64,000 bases of DNA from JAMCRM01 sp035561075 (GTDB lineage Bacteria > Acidobacteriota > Terriglobia > Bryobacterales > Bryobacteraceae), in the NCBI GenBank assembly GCA_035561075.1, contig DATMYF010000109.1:24834-88833 (forward strand). Reading direction: 5' to 3'. The notes under the pieces were generated by a model, which was not told the DNA's origin, did not search any database, and saw nothing but the letters and a program-made list of their open reading frames with translations. Below, piece by piece: positions 56,963 to 64,000 of this stretch (position 1 is its first letter; each line of letters starts with the position of its first letter). Made by a program: the position numbers and the translations under genes.

Positions 56963-59900
56963 TCACCTCCGCCGGACCATATTTTGGGGGTCAAAAGCGG
57001 GCAGGTTCACCCATGGCGCATAAAGCGGCGACGTTCGGACGAATTTGTCAAGCCGCCCCGGATTCAGGAACCCTGGAGCAACCAGAACTGCCCCGCCTCC
57101 GGTGCCCAATTTGTATGGCGCAACTCCGAATGCACCTTCAACGCTCAAATTGACAAAATAGGCACGTAATTCCGTTGCAAAGAGGGTTGGGTTAGCCGCG
57201 AAGCCCGATGTGACCCATGCGGATGCATCAGCAACGTGAGAACCCTCGTGCGTAAGCGCCGACGCAAGATCAATGCCTCCTCGCGCCACCTGAGTCCGAC
57301 TGAGCGTAACCAGAATATTTTGACCATTTGGGTTGTCGGCGGTGCTAGGGCCCAGATTGCCACCCGCATCAACATTTGCGGCAGCTCCCTTACCCGCCGC
57401 CCCGACCGTGACCGTCACTCCGTTGTCTATGCCTGGTTCACCATAAGCGTCTATTGCTCGTTGGGCGTCAAGGTACTGCTGCGAACTATCTCCGTGCCTC
57501 GTCCGCAGTCTCTCAGCAGCATCAACGGCCCTCCCGCGTGCTTCTTCAAATCCATGGCAATCCTCATCTGACATGTTGGCACCACAGACGTAGGAGCCAC
57601 TGGGATCGGTATACAGTAGAGGATTATTCCTTCCATAGGCATAGAGATTCCAACTCTGAGGATCGGCCGGATCCTGGTCCGCAAACGGCGCATCCGGGCT
57701 GGTAAACCTCCCGTGTGCCCCCGAGAAGTACCGAGCCCCGAAGTAATCGAGGCCCGTCTCCACGTCCCGTTCTTTGCCCGTAAACTTCACGGTCACCTGA
57801 TCCCGGCCGGCTGTGTACCCCATCGCCGTTGTCCGGCCACCGTCGCCCGCGTACAACTCCTCGCCGTACGGCCGGTAGTCGTAGCGCCGGATTCCGGTCG
57901 TGCCCGCCAGCATACGCGTGCTCCCCAGGTGATCCACCGTCACGTAGCACCGCGGCTCCCCGCACCCGGACTCTACCGTCGGCCCATACTCCGCCGCCAG
58001 TTGACCCAGCGCATCGTACACATACGTCGTTGTCCCGTCCGGCCCCACTCGCCGCACCCGACGCCCTTCTCCATCATACCCATACTGCACCACCGTGCCC
58101 CCGCGCGTGTGCGACACCAGCCGGTTCTCCCCGTCGTAGCTCATCGCCGCCGCTACCGTCAGCCACGGCTCCTTTTGCAGGTTCCCGGCGCCGTCGTACG
58201 TGTCCGCAGGCAGGCTCTGCCCGTTGCTCAACTGCACCAGCCGGTTCGTTGCGCTGCTATACTGCTGCTCCTGCGTCGGCGTCCCCAGGTCCGGAGAATA
58301 CGAACCCGATGCACGCCAGACGTTCCCGAACGCCCCATAACCGAAGCTCGCGTTCCAACTGCCGCTCGCCCCGCTCCCCGCCCCTTCGTTCACCATCTCC
58401 AGCCGGTTCAGCCGGTCGTACCCGTAGGTCTGCGTGAACTCACCCAGCCCCGGCACCGTGATCGTCTGCCCGGCCACATTCCCGTTGTTCTGGTTGGGCG
58501 AATAGGAAAGGCTGATCACCAGCCGCCCCGGCACCTGCAACTCCGTCGGCTGCCGCTGCGTATTGTACTGCCACGTCTCTACCTGCCCGTTCCCCATCAC
58601 CGCGTGCCGCAACGCCCCCAGCGCCCAGTACTGGTTCTGCCCCGCAACCGGCTTCAGGTACTCCACCCCGCTGCCCGCCACCGATTGCGGCCGCCCGGCA
58701 GCATCGTATGCCGTCGTCACTTCACGTCCGGACGGATACTTCATCCACACCAGTCCCATCGCATTGTAGTTGTACTCAAACCCGTACGCCGGCCCGCTCC
58801 CGACCTTCTGCTCGCTCTTCAGCACACGTCCCAGCTCGTCGAACGCCCCATACGTCGTCGCCGCTTCTCCATTCTGCACCTGGGTGAGCCGCCCGTGCGA
58901 AAGAGGCATTGCCGTCGCAGACGTCACGCACTGCCCCGCATCCACCACCTTCCCGTCATAGCAGTACCGCACCGTGCTGCCCACGCCGCCCGTGTACGCG
59001 ACCGTCTCCGGCCGGTCCAGCCCGTCGTAGGTGTACAATGTCGTGATCGACCGCCCGTCCAGCCGGCTCTGCAGCTTTCCGTCATCGTAATACTGGTAGC
59101 TCAGCAAGCCGCTTTCCGGTTGCGTCGCCGTCCGCAGCCGGCCCAGGCTGTCGTAGCCGAACGTGCGGCTCTGCTGGGGTGTTCCCGCAGTTCCGTACTG
59201 CTGCACTGCGATTAAGTTGTCCCGCCCGTCGTAGCTGTACTCGGTGCGGTAGTTCAACTGCCCCGGATCCTCATACACCGACCGCAGCCGCCGCAGGCCG
59301 TCGTACACCAGCCGCCGCTCCTTCCCGGCCGCGTCCTGCGTCTGGTCGTACAGCCAGTTCGACAAGGGTTGCTGCTGGTCATAGCTAACCGTGCTGTGCG
59401 CCGTGTAGCCCCCGACGCTGCCGCACCCCGGCGCTTCCATCGCCGGCACCTCGTACTCATCCACCACTCTCCCCATCCGGTCCAGGCAGGTCAGCTTCCA
59501 CCCGCGCGGGTCATCACCCGTCGGGCGGTACGGATTCGAAACCGCCACCGAGCGCCCGCTCGCCCAGACGCGATGCTCCGTATCCGTAATCATGCCGGTG
59601 GCGTTCGATGCGGTTGCCTCACCAACACTGCCCGTTTCTAACAGGCGGTTCCGCCACGGCCGCCCCGCACCATCGAAGTGCTGTGCCGTCACCCGCCATG
59701 AAGGCTGGCTGCTACCGGGTCCATATACGCTGCTCTGCGTGACAATGCGCCGCTGCTGCAGCGAGTACTGCGTCAGGGTCTGGCGTTCCGCTGGCGTGCC
59801 CACGGCTTCCTGGACCGTCTGCGCGCGCCCAAGCGCATCGTACAGGGTCTGGGTCCTTATCGTGGGATGGGCAGTATCCGGGGTTACGAACTGCGGCAGC

Positions 59901-62089
59901 CCGGTCCACGCGTCGTGGTTATCGAAGAACGACTCCATCAACACGGTACCCGTGGCGTCCTTAATTCTCTTGTAACGTATGAACGTCCACGTGCTGTCGT
60001 ATTCGTACTCCGTAAAGCTGGTGCTTCCGGGAGCCTTCGTCCTCCAAAGACTGCCGAAGTTGCTGTCGTACATGTGCTCCGCGCGGACCGCGTTGGTCGC
60101 GTTCAGCGATGCGGGCACGGTCGGGCTCTTCGTCGAATCCCAGTGGTACTCCGAAGTCGCTTGCAGGCTGAGGGAGTGACCACTCACGACCGGCGTGTAC
60201 ACGTACTCCGTTCGGCTCTCCACGCCTGCCCCGGCTACCTGCCGCGATTTCACTGCTGCCCGGTATCCCTGCACTGCCGCCGTGAAATAGGCATTGGTTT
60301 CCTGCCCCGGGGCCGAAGGAAACTCGTACGTCATCGCCGTGGTCCGCACGGGCGCCAGTCCCCCCACGATGCCGTTCGGTATCCCCATTGCATTTCGTGG
60401 AATCTGATAGGTGCCGGCGTTAAACCAGTCGTATTCTGAGACCGAGGTGGCGTTGCCGTTCAGGTCGTAGTCGTAGACCTTCATGCTGGTCCTTCCCGCG
60501 ACCGTCCGGTACTCCGCTCGTATGTAAGGATTGTTGAAATTGTTGCTATCGTTCACCACGCCGCTTGGCGGGTTGGCTGCCCAGTAGCGTTCCACCAGGC
60601 TTCCATCCGGGTACTGTACCTTCCAGGCCAAGCCTCGCTTTTCAGTGGATGAATCCACCCAGGTAGTAGTCGCACCGCCGTCAGGAGCGACAACCGTGCT
60701 CCCACCCGCGAAGTTGTAGCTGGTCTCTTCAGCGCCGCTCGCGTAGTCTCGGGGGATGGTCAAGCGCCGCGTCGACACCCAGTCATTGAGGTACTCGTCA
60801 TACGTGTACAGGTAGCCCGTGCTATTGTCCAACCGAAACGTGAACTGCGTTTGCGCTCCCAGGGGCGTAGTCACGGAACTGATACTCGCCAGTCCTCCGC
60901 CGTTATTGTCGGTGTTGTATGCGAACTGGTATTGAAGGGTGCAACCCGTGCCGCCATCGCAATACTCCTGCGGAAGCCGGATGTAGTCCACAACAGAGGC
61001 GGCCGGCTGAAATGTACAACGCTGAAACTGGCTCGCGGTACAGTTATACTCTCGTGACACCCCTACGGCATCGCGCCAATGGACGATCCACTTCAGCTCA
61101 GCGCTTCCCGCGCCCGGGGTAATGATCCAGTCCTCGCCGTCCCTCTCCTGCACGGTAAGCGTGCGCCCGGCATCATCGCTGATGTAATGCGTGGGATATC
61201 CGTCCGTCATGGCATTGAACATGCTGATCCCGTTATTGTTGCGGTCCTTCAGCGTAAACGGGGAACGCGGAGCCATACCGACCTGGTGCAACACCCCTCC
61301 GTCCGGAAAATAGAGAGCCCACTGTAGGTCCTTCGTCGCAACAGGTTGCCCAGCGATATCCACCTGCCCCGTTGCGATCGCCACAGAAAGGTAGGTGCCA
61401 TCGGTGGTGTAGTAGGTGAGCGCGCCACTCAGGTTGTTGCCCGCTGGCCCGCAGCCCACAGCCAGGGTTCCGAGCGGATCGTAACGGTAATACCCATCCT
61501 TGGAGTCATCGATCGTCGGCAATCGTAAACGCAAGAGGTGGCGGCTGCCGTCCGGCAGGACCAGCGTCATGCGGTTAGGGTGAGTGGATTGATAGTACTC
61601 CTCGGAATTTCCGCAGTTGTAGGTGTTGACCGGATTTGGACGTCCCTCAAACTCCAGCGAGTACTCGAAACTGTAGCGCCAGTTGTTGTTGCTGGATGGC
61701 TCCAGGTTATAGGTCAGTTCCGGATTCCCATCCTGGTCCTGCCGGCTGTAGTCGAGCCTCACATCGTAATGCGCACTGTTAGCGGCGAGCGCCAAATCGA
61801 AGCCGGCTGCACCACCGCGGTTCGTCGAAAAGGCAGTAATCGGGATGCGTAACGCCACCGCACCGGTGTTGAGATTAACGGTGTCAAGCTCGCTGGTCCC
61901 GAAGAGCCCCGTCGGAGCAGTGCCGCGCGGAGGGATAAGGTCGCCCGCTTCGCGGATCTGCGCCGTCAATCCGACACAACATATCAAGAGACAGGACAGA
62001 CCGAATGCAAGGTTCCCGAACCCGCCCCTGTCGAACCGCGATGTGATTCTGGTTGCTTGCCGCACAATACTCTCCCGATCAGAATTCAT
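56963..62089 (-). CDS. Secreted Rhs/YD-repeat protein (locus 2) with HEGSH tip
   Basis: A 1708-residue Rhs protein. The ATG at 62089 overlaps the upstream stop by 4 bp (ATGA), so I prefer it to 62218. The N-terminus has a longer-than-usual leader with a hydrophobic core (about 28-45, GNLAFGLSCLLICCVGL), a Sec-type signal. YD repeats run from about 640 to 1430; the Rhs core GLDYFGARYFSGAHGRFTSP and YAYGRNNPLLYTDPSG is near 1444-1500. The unique tip of about 200 residues carries LTHEGSHVADASAW near 1612, an HExxH zinc-metallopeptidase-like motif. The ending NPGRLDKFVRTSPL..FDPQNMVRRR is also unique. It is the main product of the second rhs operon. Confidence 0.92.
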   Translation of the reverse strand: MNSDRESIVRQATRITSRFDRGGFGNLAFGLSCLLICCVGLTAQIREAGDLIPPRGTAPTGLFGTSELDTVNLNTGAVALRIPITAFSTNRGGAAGFDLALAANSAHYDVRLDYSRQDQDGNPELTYNLEPSSNNNWRYSFEYSLEFEGRPNPVNTYNCGNSEEYYQSTHPNRMTLVLPDGSRHLLRLRLPTIDDSKDGYYRYDPLGTLAVGCGPAGNNLSGALTYYTTDGTYLSVAIATGQVDIAGQPVATKDLQWALYFPDGGVLHQVGMAPRSPFTLKDRNNNGISMFNAMTDGYPTHYISDDAGRTLTVQERDGEDWIITPGAGSAELKWIVHWRDAVGVSREYNCTASQFQRCTFQPAASVVDYIRLPQEYCDGGTGCTLQYQFAYNTDNNGGGLASISSVTTPLGAQTQFTFRLDNSTGYLYTYDEYLNDWVSTRRLTIPRDYASGAEETSYNFAGGSTVVAPDGGATTTWVDSSTEKRGLAWKVQYPDGSLVERYWAANPPSGVVNDSNNFNNPYIRAEYRTVAGRTSMKVYDYDLNGNATSVSEYDWFNAGTYQIPRNAMGIPNGIVGGLAPVRTTAMTYEFPSAPGQETNAYFTAAVQGYRAAVKSRQVAGAGVESRTEYVYTPVVSGHSLSLQATSEYHWDSTKSPTVPASLNATNAVRAEHMYDSNFGSLWRTKAPGSTSFTEYEYDSTWTFIRYKRIKDATGTVLMESFFDNHDAWTGLPQFVTPDTAHPTIRTQTLYDALGRAQTVQEAVGTPAERQTLTQYSLQQRRIVTQSSVYGPGSSQPSWRVTAQHFDGAGRPWRNRLLETGSVGEATASNATGMITDTEHRVWASGRSVAVSNPYRPTGDDPRGWKLTCLDRMGRVVDEYEVPAMEAPGCGSVGGYTAHSTVSYDQQQPLSNWLYDQTQDAAGKERRLVYDGLRRLRSVYEDPGQLNYRTEYSYDGRDNLIAVQQYGTAGTPQQSRTFGYDSLGRLRTATQPESGLLSYQYYDDGKLQSRLDGRSITTLYTYDGLDRPETVAYTGGVGSTVRYCYDGKVVDAGQCVTSATAMPLSHGRLTQVQNGEAATTYGAFDELGRVLKSEQKVGSGPAYGFEYNYNAMGLVWMKYPSGREVTTAYDAAGRPQSVAGSGVEYLKPVAGQNQYWALGALRHAVMGNGQVETWQYNTQRQPTELQVPGRLVISLSYSPNQNNGNVAGQTITVPGLGEFTQTYGYDRLNRLEMVNEGAGSGASGSWNASFGYGAFGNVWRASGSYSPDLGTPTQEQQYSSATNRLVQLSNGQSLPADTYDGAGNLQKEPWLTVAAAMSYDGENRLVSHTRGGTVVQYGYDGEGRRVRRVGPDGTTTYVYDALGQLAAEYGPTVESGCGEPRCYVTVDHLGSTRMLAGTTGIRRYDYRPYGEELYAGDGGRTTAMGYTAGRDQVTVKFTGKERDVETGLDYFGARYFSGAHGRFTSPDAPFADQDPADPQSWNLYAYGRNNPLLYTDPSGSYVCGANMSDEDCHGFEEARGRAVDAAERLRTRHGDSSQQYLDAQRAIDAYGEPGIDNGVTVTVGAAGKGAAANVDAGGNLGPSTADNPNGQNILVTLSRTQVARGGIDLASALTHEGSHVADASAWVTSGFAANPTLFATELRAYFVNLSVEGAFGVAPYKLGTGGGAVLVAPGFLNPGRLDKFVRTSPLYAPWVNLPAFDPQNMVRRR
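60093..60404 (-). repeat. Duplicated rhs segment, resident copy
   Basis: The in-gene copy of the 312-bp segment also found at 55857-56168; both are in the same orientation, about 4.2 kb apart. They encode the region around TYEFPSAPGQETNAYFTAAV. The pair could recombine to delete or shuffle most of the rhs gene. Confidence 0.8.
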
Positions 62090-62895
62090 TTTCCGAAAGC
62101 GTTGTCTTTCGCCGCTGGCGTCCAAATCGCGGAGTCCACCGTAATCCGTAAAGTTTCGACGCCGTTCTCCTGGCGCGTGATGGTGGATGCAAACACCTGA
62201 TTGCCGAATCGTTGCCACCCGCTGAGGAACGTCGTCACGCGAACGCCCGGCGCACCGCCAGTACGGTACGCCACCCGATCGAGCAGCCGCGTTGCGGAAT
62301 CGAAGAAATAGGTCCGCTCGCGCGGGATTTCCTTGCCCCCGGCATTCAGGCGATCAAACAGCCTAAAGATATCGAAGTACCGGCCGCGGTAGTCCTTGCT
62401 CTTTCCGTCATCGTCTCGAAACCTATTGCCGATGATTCGTATGGGGAAGCCCTCTACCTGGGCTGTAAAAAGGCGTTCTGCGCAATCGTATAGCAGGGTC
62501 TCCACCAGGGCCGTATCCAATTCCGCCGGGGTACCCGCTTTGCTCCAGACCTCGCGGCCGTCGTGACCGGTTTCTCGGGTGCCCGCCGCTCCTTTTTCGG
62601 TGATTCGAATGGCCCCCAGAAGCGGCTCCGCGGTGACGGTGAGCACCGAGCTTTCCGACTTGCCGCCGGAAGTCCGTTGCAGCCGAGCGGCCAGCGTCAG
62701 ACGCTCACTGCCGGAGGCAACGAGCCGAGTACCGTATACCGGGAGGTAGTCGCGCAAATGGGACGACACTCTCTTTAACTGCGCAACCGAGACACCCTGC
62801 TTTAGCTGTCCGGCCAGAGCCGTTTGCGCGAACGCAGGGCTCCCCATAACAACCGCCAGAAGCGGAACCGCTGGTATCACTTTCCGGAACATCAT
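62086..62895 (-). CDS. Secreted protein of unknown function upstream of rhs 2
   Basis: A 269-residue exported protein with signal peptide MMFRKVIPAVPLLAVVMGSP (cleaved near FAQ-T). The mature protein is mixed alpha/beta (LAARLQRTSGGKSESSVLTV, IRITEKGAAGTRETGHDGRE, YFFDSATRLLDRVAYRTGGA), resembling LolA/outer-membrane lipoprotein-sorting-like folds, though I cannot assign it. Its stop overlaps the rhs 2 start (ATGA), so the two are translationally coupled. There is no counterpart at rhs 1. Confidence 0.7.
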   Translation of the reverse strand: MMFRKVIPAVPLLAVVMGSPAFAQTALAGQLKQGVSVAQLKRVSSHLRDYLPVYGTRLVASGSERLTLAARLQRTSGGKSESSVLTVTAEPLLGAIRITEKGAAGTRETGHDGREVWSKAGTPAELDTALVETLLYDCAERLFTAQVEGFPIRIIGNRFRDDDGKSKDYRGRYFDIFRLFDRLNAGGKEIPRERTYFFDSATRLLDRVAYRTGGAPGVRVTTFLSGWQRFGNQVFASTITRQENGVETLRITVDSAIWTPAAKDNAFGK

Positions 62896-62929
62896 GAGCT
62901 CCTTCTTTTGCCGCCGTCCTTGCCGCGCA

Positions 62930-63307
62930 TCAATACAGAATCACCACCGCTTGCTGGCGCCGTGTCGGATCCCCGAGCACCTGCAAAACATGTTGGCCTG
63001 GCGTCAACTGCACAAACAGCCGTGACCGCGCGTTGCCCTTCGGCGCCTTGGTGGCGGCGACCTTTGCGCCTGCGCTGTCCTTCCACACCAACTCAATCTC
63101 ACCCAGGACATACGTATTTATCAGGGTCACCGCATAGCGGCCTTCCGGGACGGTCAGTCTAGCCGGTACCAGGCGGTTGCGCTGAAGCCGAAAGGTCAGC
63201 ATCTGAATTGGCGTCGCTGCGGTCAAGGATTGTTGGCCTCGCGCTCCGACAGTTGCCGCCGTTACAGAGAACAGGATCCCTAGTCCCAGCACGCGTAGTC
63301 GTTTCAT
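62930..63307 (-). CDS. Small secreted beta-rich protein (rhs 2 locus)
   Basis: A 125-residue exported protein. The ATG at 63307 opens the signal peptide MKRLRVLGLGILFSVTAATV; an upstream start would add 17 residues. The mature part RLQRNRLVPARLTVPEGRYA, VTLINTYVLGEIELVW and RLFVQLTPGQHVLQVLGDPT has the same plan as the protein at 39951-40391, with a P-x-x-[IL]-x(3)-P-x-[KR]-[FY] segment, then an L.N[ST] turn and a PG..L.. end. Its place just after the EYIRLGDRV-ending protein is also the same. It lies 34 bp before the next gene. Confidence 0.65.
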   Translation of the reverse strand: MKRLRVLGLGILFSVTAATVGARGQQSLTAATPIQMLTFRLQRNRLVPARLTVPEGRYAVTLINTYVLGEIELVWKDSAGAKVAATKAPKGNARSRLFVQLTPGQHVLQVLGDPTRRQQAVVILY

Positions 63308-63354
63308 ATTTCCCCTTCTATCGCTGCAACGCTCGCACTCTCTTCCCGGCGCGT

Positions 63355-64000
63355 TCATTGCCCGTCCTCAATCGCGATCACGCGGTCTCCGAGCCGGATG
63401 TACTCCCGCCCGACAATCGAGAAATCTGCGGTCCCGTTTCCATTCACATCAGTCAGAGTGATCGAACCCGGGCTCGTCGCCCAGTTGGCGGGTCTCACGG
63501 TGTACGTCCCCGGCGCTAGACCGTTAAAGGTATAGTTTCCGTTGTCACCGGTTGTGGTCGATTTCGTCTGAGTACCGCTGCTTAGGTTTACCGTTACCCC
63601 GATAACGCCCGCGCCGCCGAGGGTGATTCTGCCGCTGATCGTGAACGTCGCAGTCGTGGTCGCAGTGAAGTCAGCGGCCATTTGGTTTTGGCTCAGGTTG
63701 TTGTATACACGGGGTTCCGGCGTGAACGTGAATCCGTCACGCGACGGCGTCACCGTGTAGTTGCCCGGGGGAAGGCTAATGAACGAGTAGTTCCCGTTGG
63801 AATCGGTTGCCCTGGACTCCGTCTTCGTGCCGCCGAGATTCAGTGTAGTCCCTTCGACACCGGCGCCCGAACTGTTCGTTATCCTGCCGCTAATCCTGTA
63901 CAAGGGGGACGCGCTGAAGTCCGCCGTCTGGTTCGCGCTTACGCTGTCGAATGTGCGGAACGTCGGCTCAAAGCTATGGTCGTCGCTCTTCGGCGTCACT
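63355..64000 (-). CDS. Secreted SdrD_B/CarboxypepD-like repeat protein with C-terminal EYIRLGDRVIAIE motif, 5' part outside
   Basis: The last 214 residues of a protein whose start is to the right of the window. Two full carboxypeptidase-regulatory-like/SdrD_B repeats (ISGRITNSSGAGVEGTTLNL, YSFISLPPGNYTVTPSRDGF; then ISGRITLGGAGVIGVTVNLS, YTFNGLAPGTYTVRPANWAT) each contain the G.V...G. pattern and are preceded by a third partial one (FEPTFRTFDSVSANQTADFS). The end REYIRLGDRVIAIEDGQ is almost the same as in the protein at 40447. It is the first visible gene of the rhs 2 operon; the stop overlaps no gene and the next one starts 47 bp later. Confidence 0.75.
   Translation of the reverse strand, partial: VTPKSDDHSFEPTFRTFDSVSANQTADFSASPLYRISGRITNSSGAGVEGTTLNLGGTKTESRATDSNGNYSFISLPPGNYTVTPSRDGFTFTPEPRVYNNLSQNQMAADFTATTTATFTISGRITLGGAGVIGVTVNLSSGTQTKSTTTGDNGNYTFNGLAPGTYTVRPANWATSPGSITLTDVNGNGTADFSIVGREYIRLGDRVIAIEDGQ

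Overview
The window looks like a high-G+C chromosome segment from an Acidobacteriota bacterium, most likely of the Bryobacterales/Solibacter group. This is inferred from gene content: a 1210-residue Oar-type TonB-like receptor with an N-terminal carboxypeptidase-regulatory domain, an Mla/MCE transport cluster, MacB-like permeases, DSD1-type and sulfatase enzymes, and very large secreted Rhs/YD-repeat proteins. No 16S gene is present to confirm it.

Backbone, 1-31.5 kb. On the minus strand lies the classic rimP-nusA-infB-(DUF503) translation/transcription operon, with a promoter-like sequence and a terminator-like hairpin in its leader. On the plus strand follow a small 4-TM protein and a retrograde lipid-transport operon: MlaE permease, MlaF ATPase, an MCE protein with an OmpA-like C-terminus, and an Omp85-type barrel without POTRA domains. 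Next come a convergent group of secreted or periplasmic enzymes (alpha/alpha-toroid protein, DSD1 PLP enzyme, class-V aminotransferase-like protein, sulfatase), a CAT-anticodon tRNA, a TlpA-like thioredoxin, a YheT-type hydrolase, two MacB-type permeases without an ATPase, a uridine-kinase-like protein and the Oar-like receptor. An SPFH/Arc-like/DUF3592/alginate-export-like cluster, a decayed gene, a Ycf46-like AAA+ ATPase, a YciI-like protein and a secreted protein complete the backbone.

Island, 31.5 kb to the right edge. A 24-nt orphan tRNA 3' end at 31532-31555 looks like the displaced half of an integration site. Everything to its right is accessory in character. It contains (i) an rhs locus at 31.9-44.1 kb: a secreted full-length Rhs protein followed by two displaced rhs C-terminal 'tips', where each of the three tips is followed immediately by a small multi-TM ORF (candidate immunity); (ii) a tyrosine recombinase; (iii) a phage lambda-like head module at 46.1-51.8 kb (connector, portal, protease/scaffold, decoration, capsid, head-tail proteins) with no terminase, tail or lysis genes; (iv) a Ku operon facing a DNA-binding-like gene, the two sharing a 12-bp sequence; (v) a rhs gene fragment; (vi) a second rhs operon whose Rhs tip carries HEGSH, an HExxH metallopeptidase-like motif.

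The two rhs operons share an upstream layout: a secreted repeat protein ending in an almost identical EYIR(L/V)GDRVIA(I/V)E motif, then a small secreted beta-rich protein, then a Sec-type Rhs protein. This repeated module, together with the tip/membrane-protein array, is the best candidate in the window for an under-described system, probably a Sec-exported Rhs antagonism or surface system. Its function is inferred, not shown.
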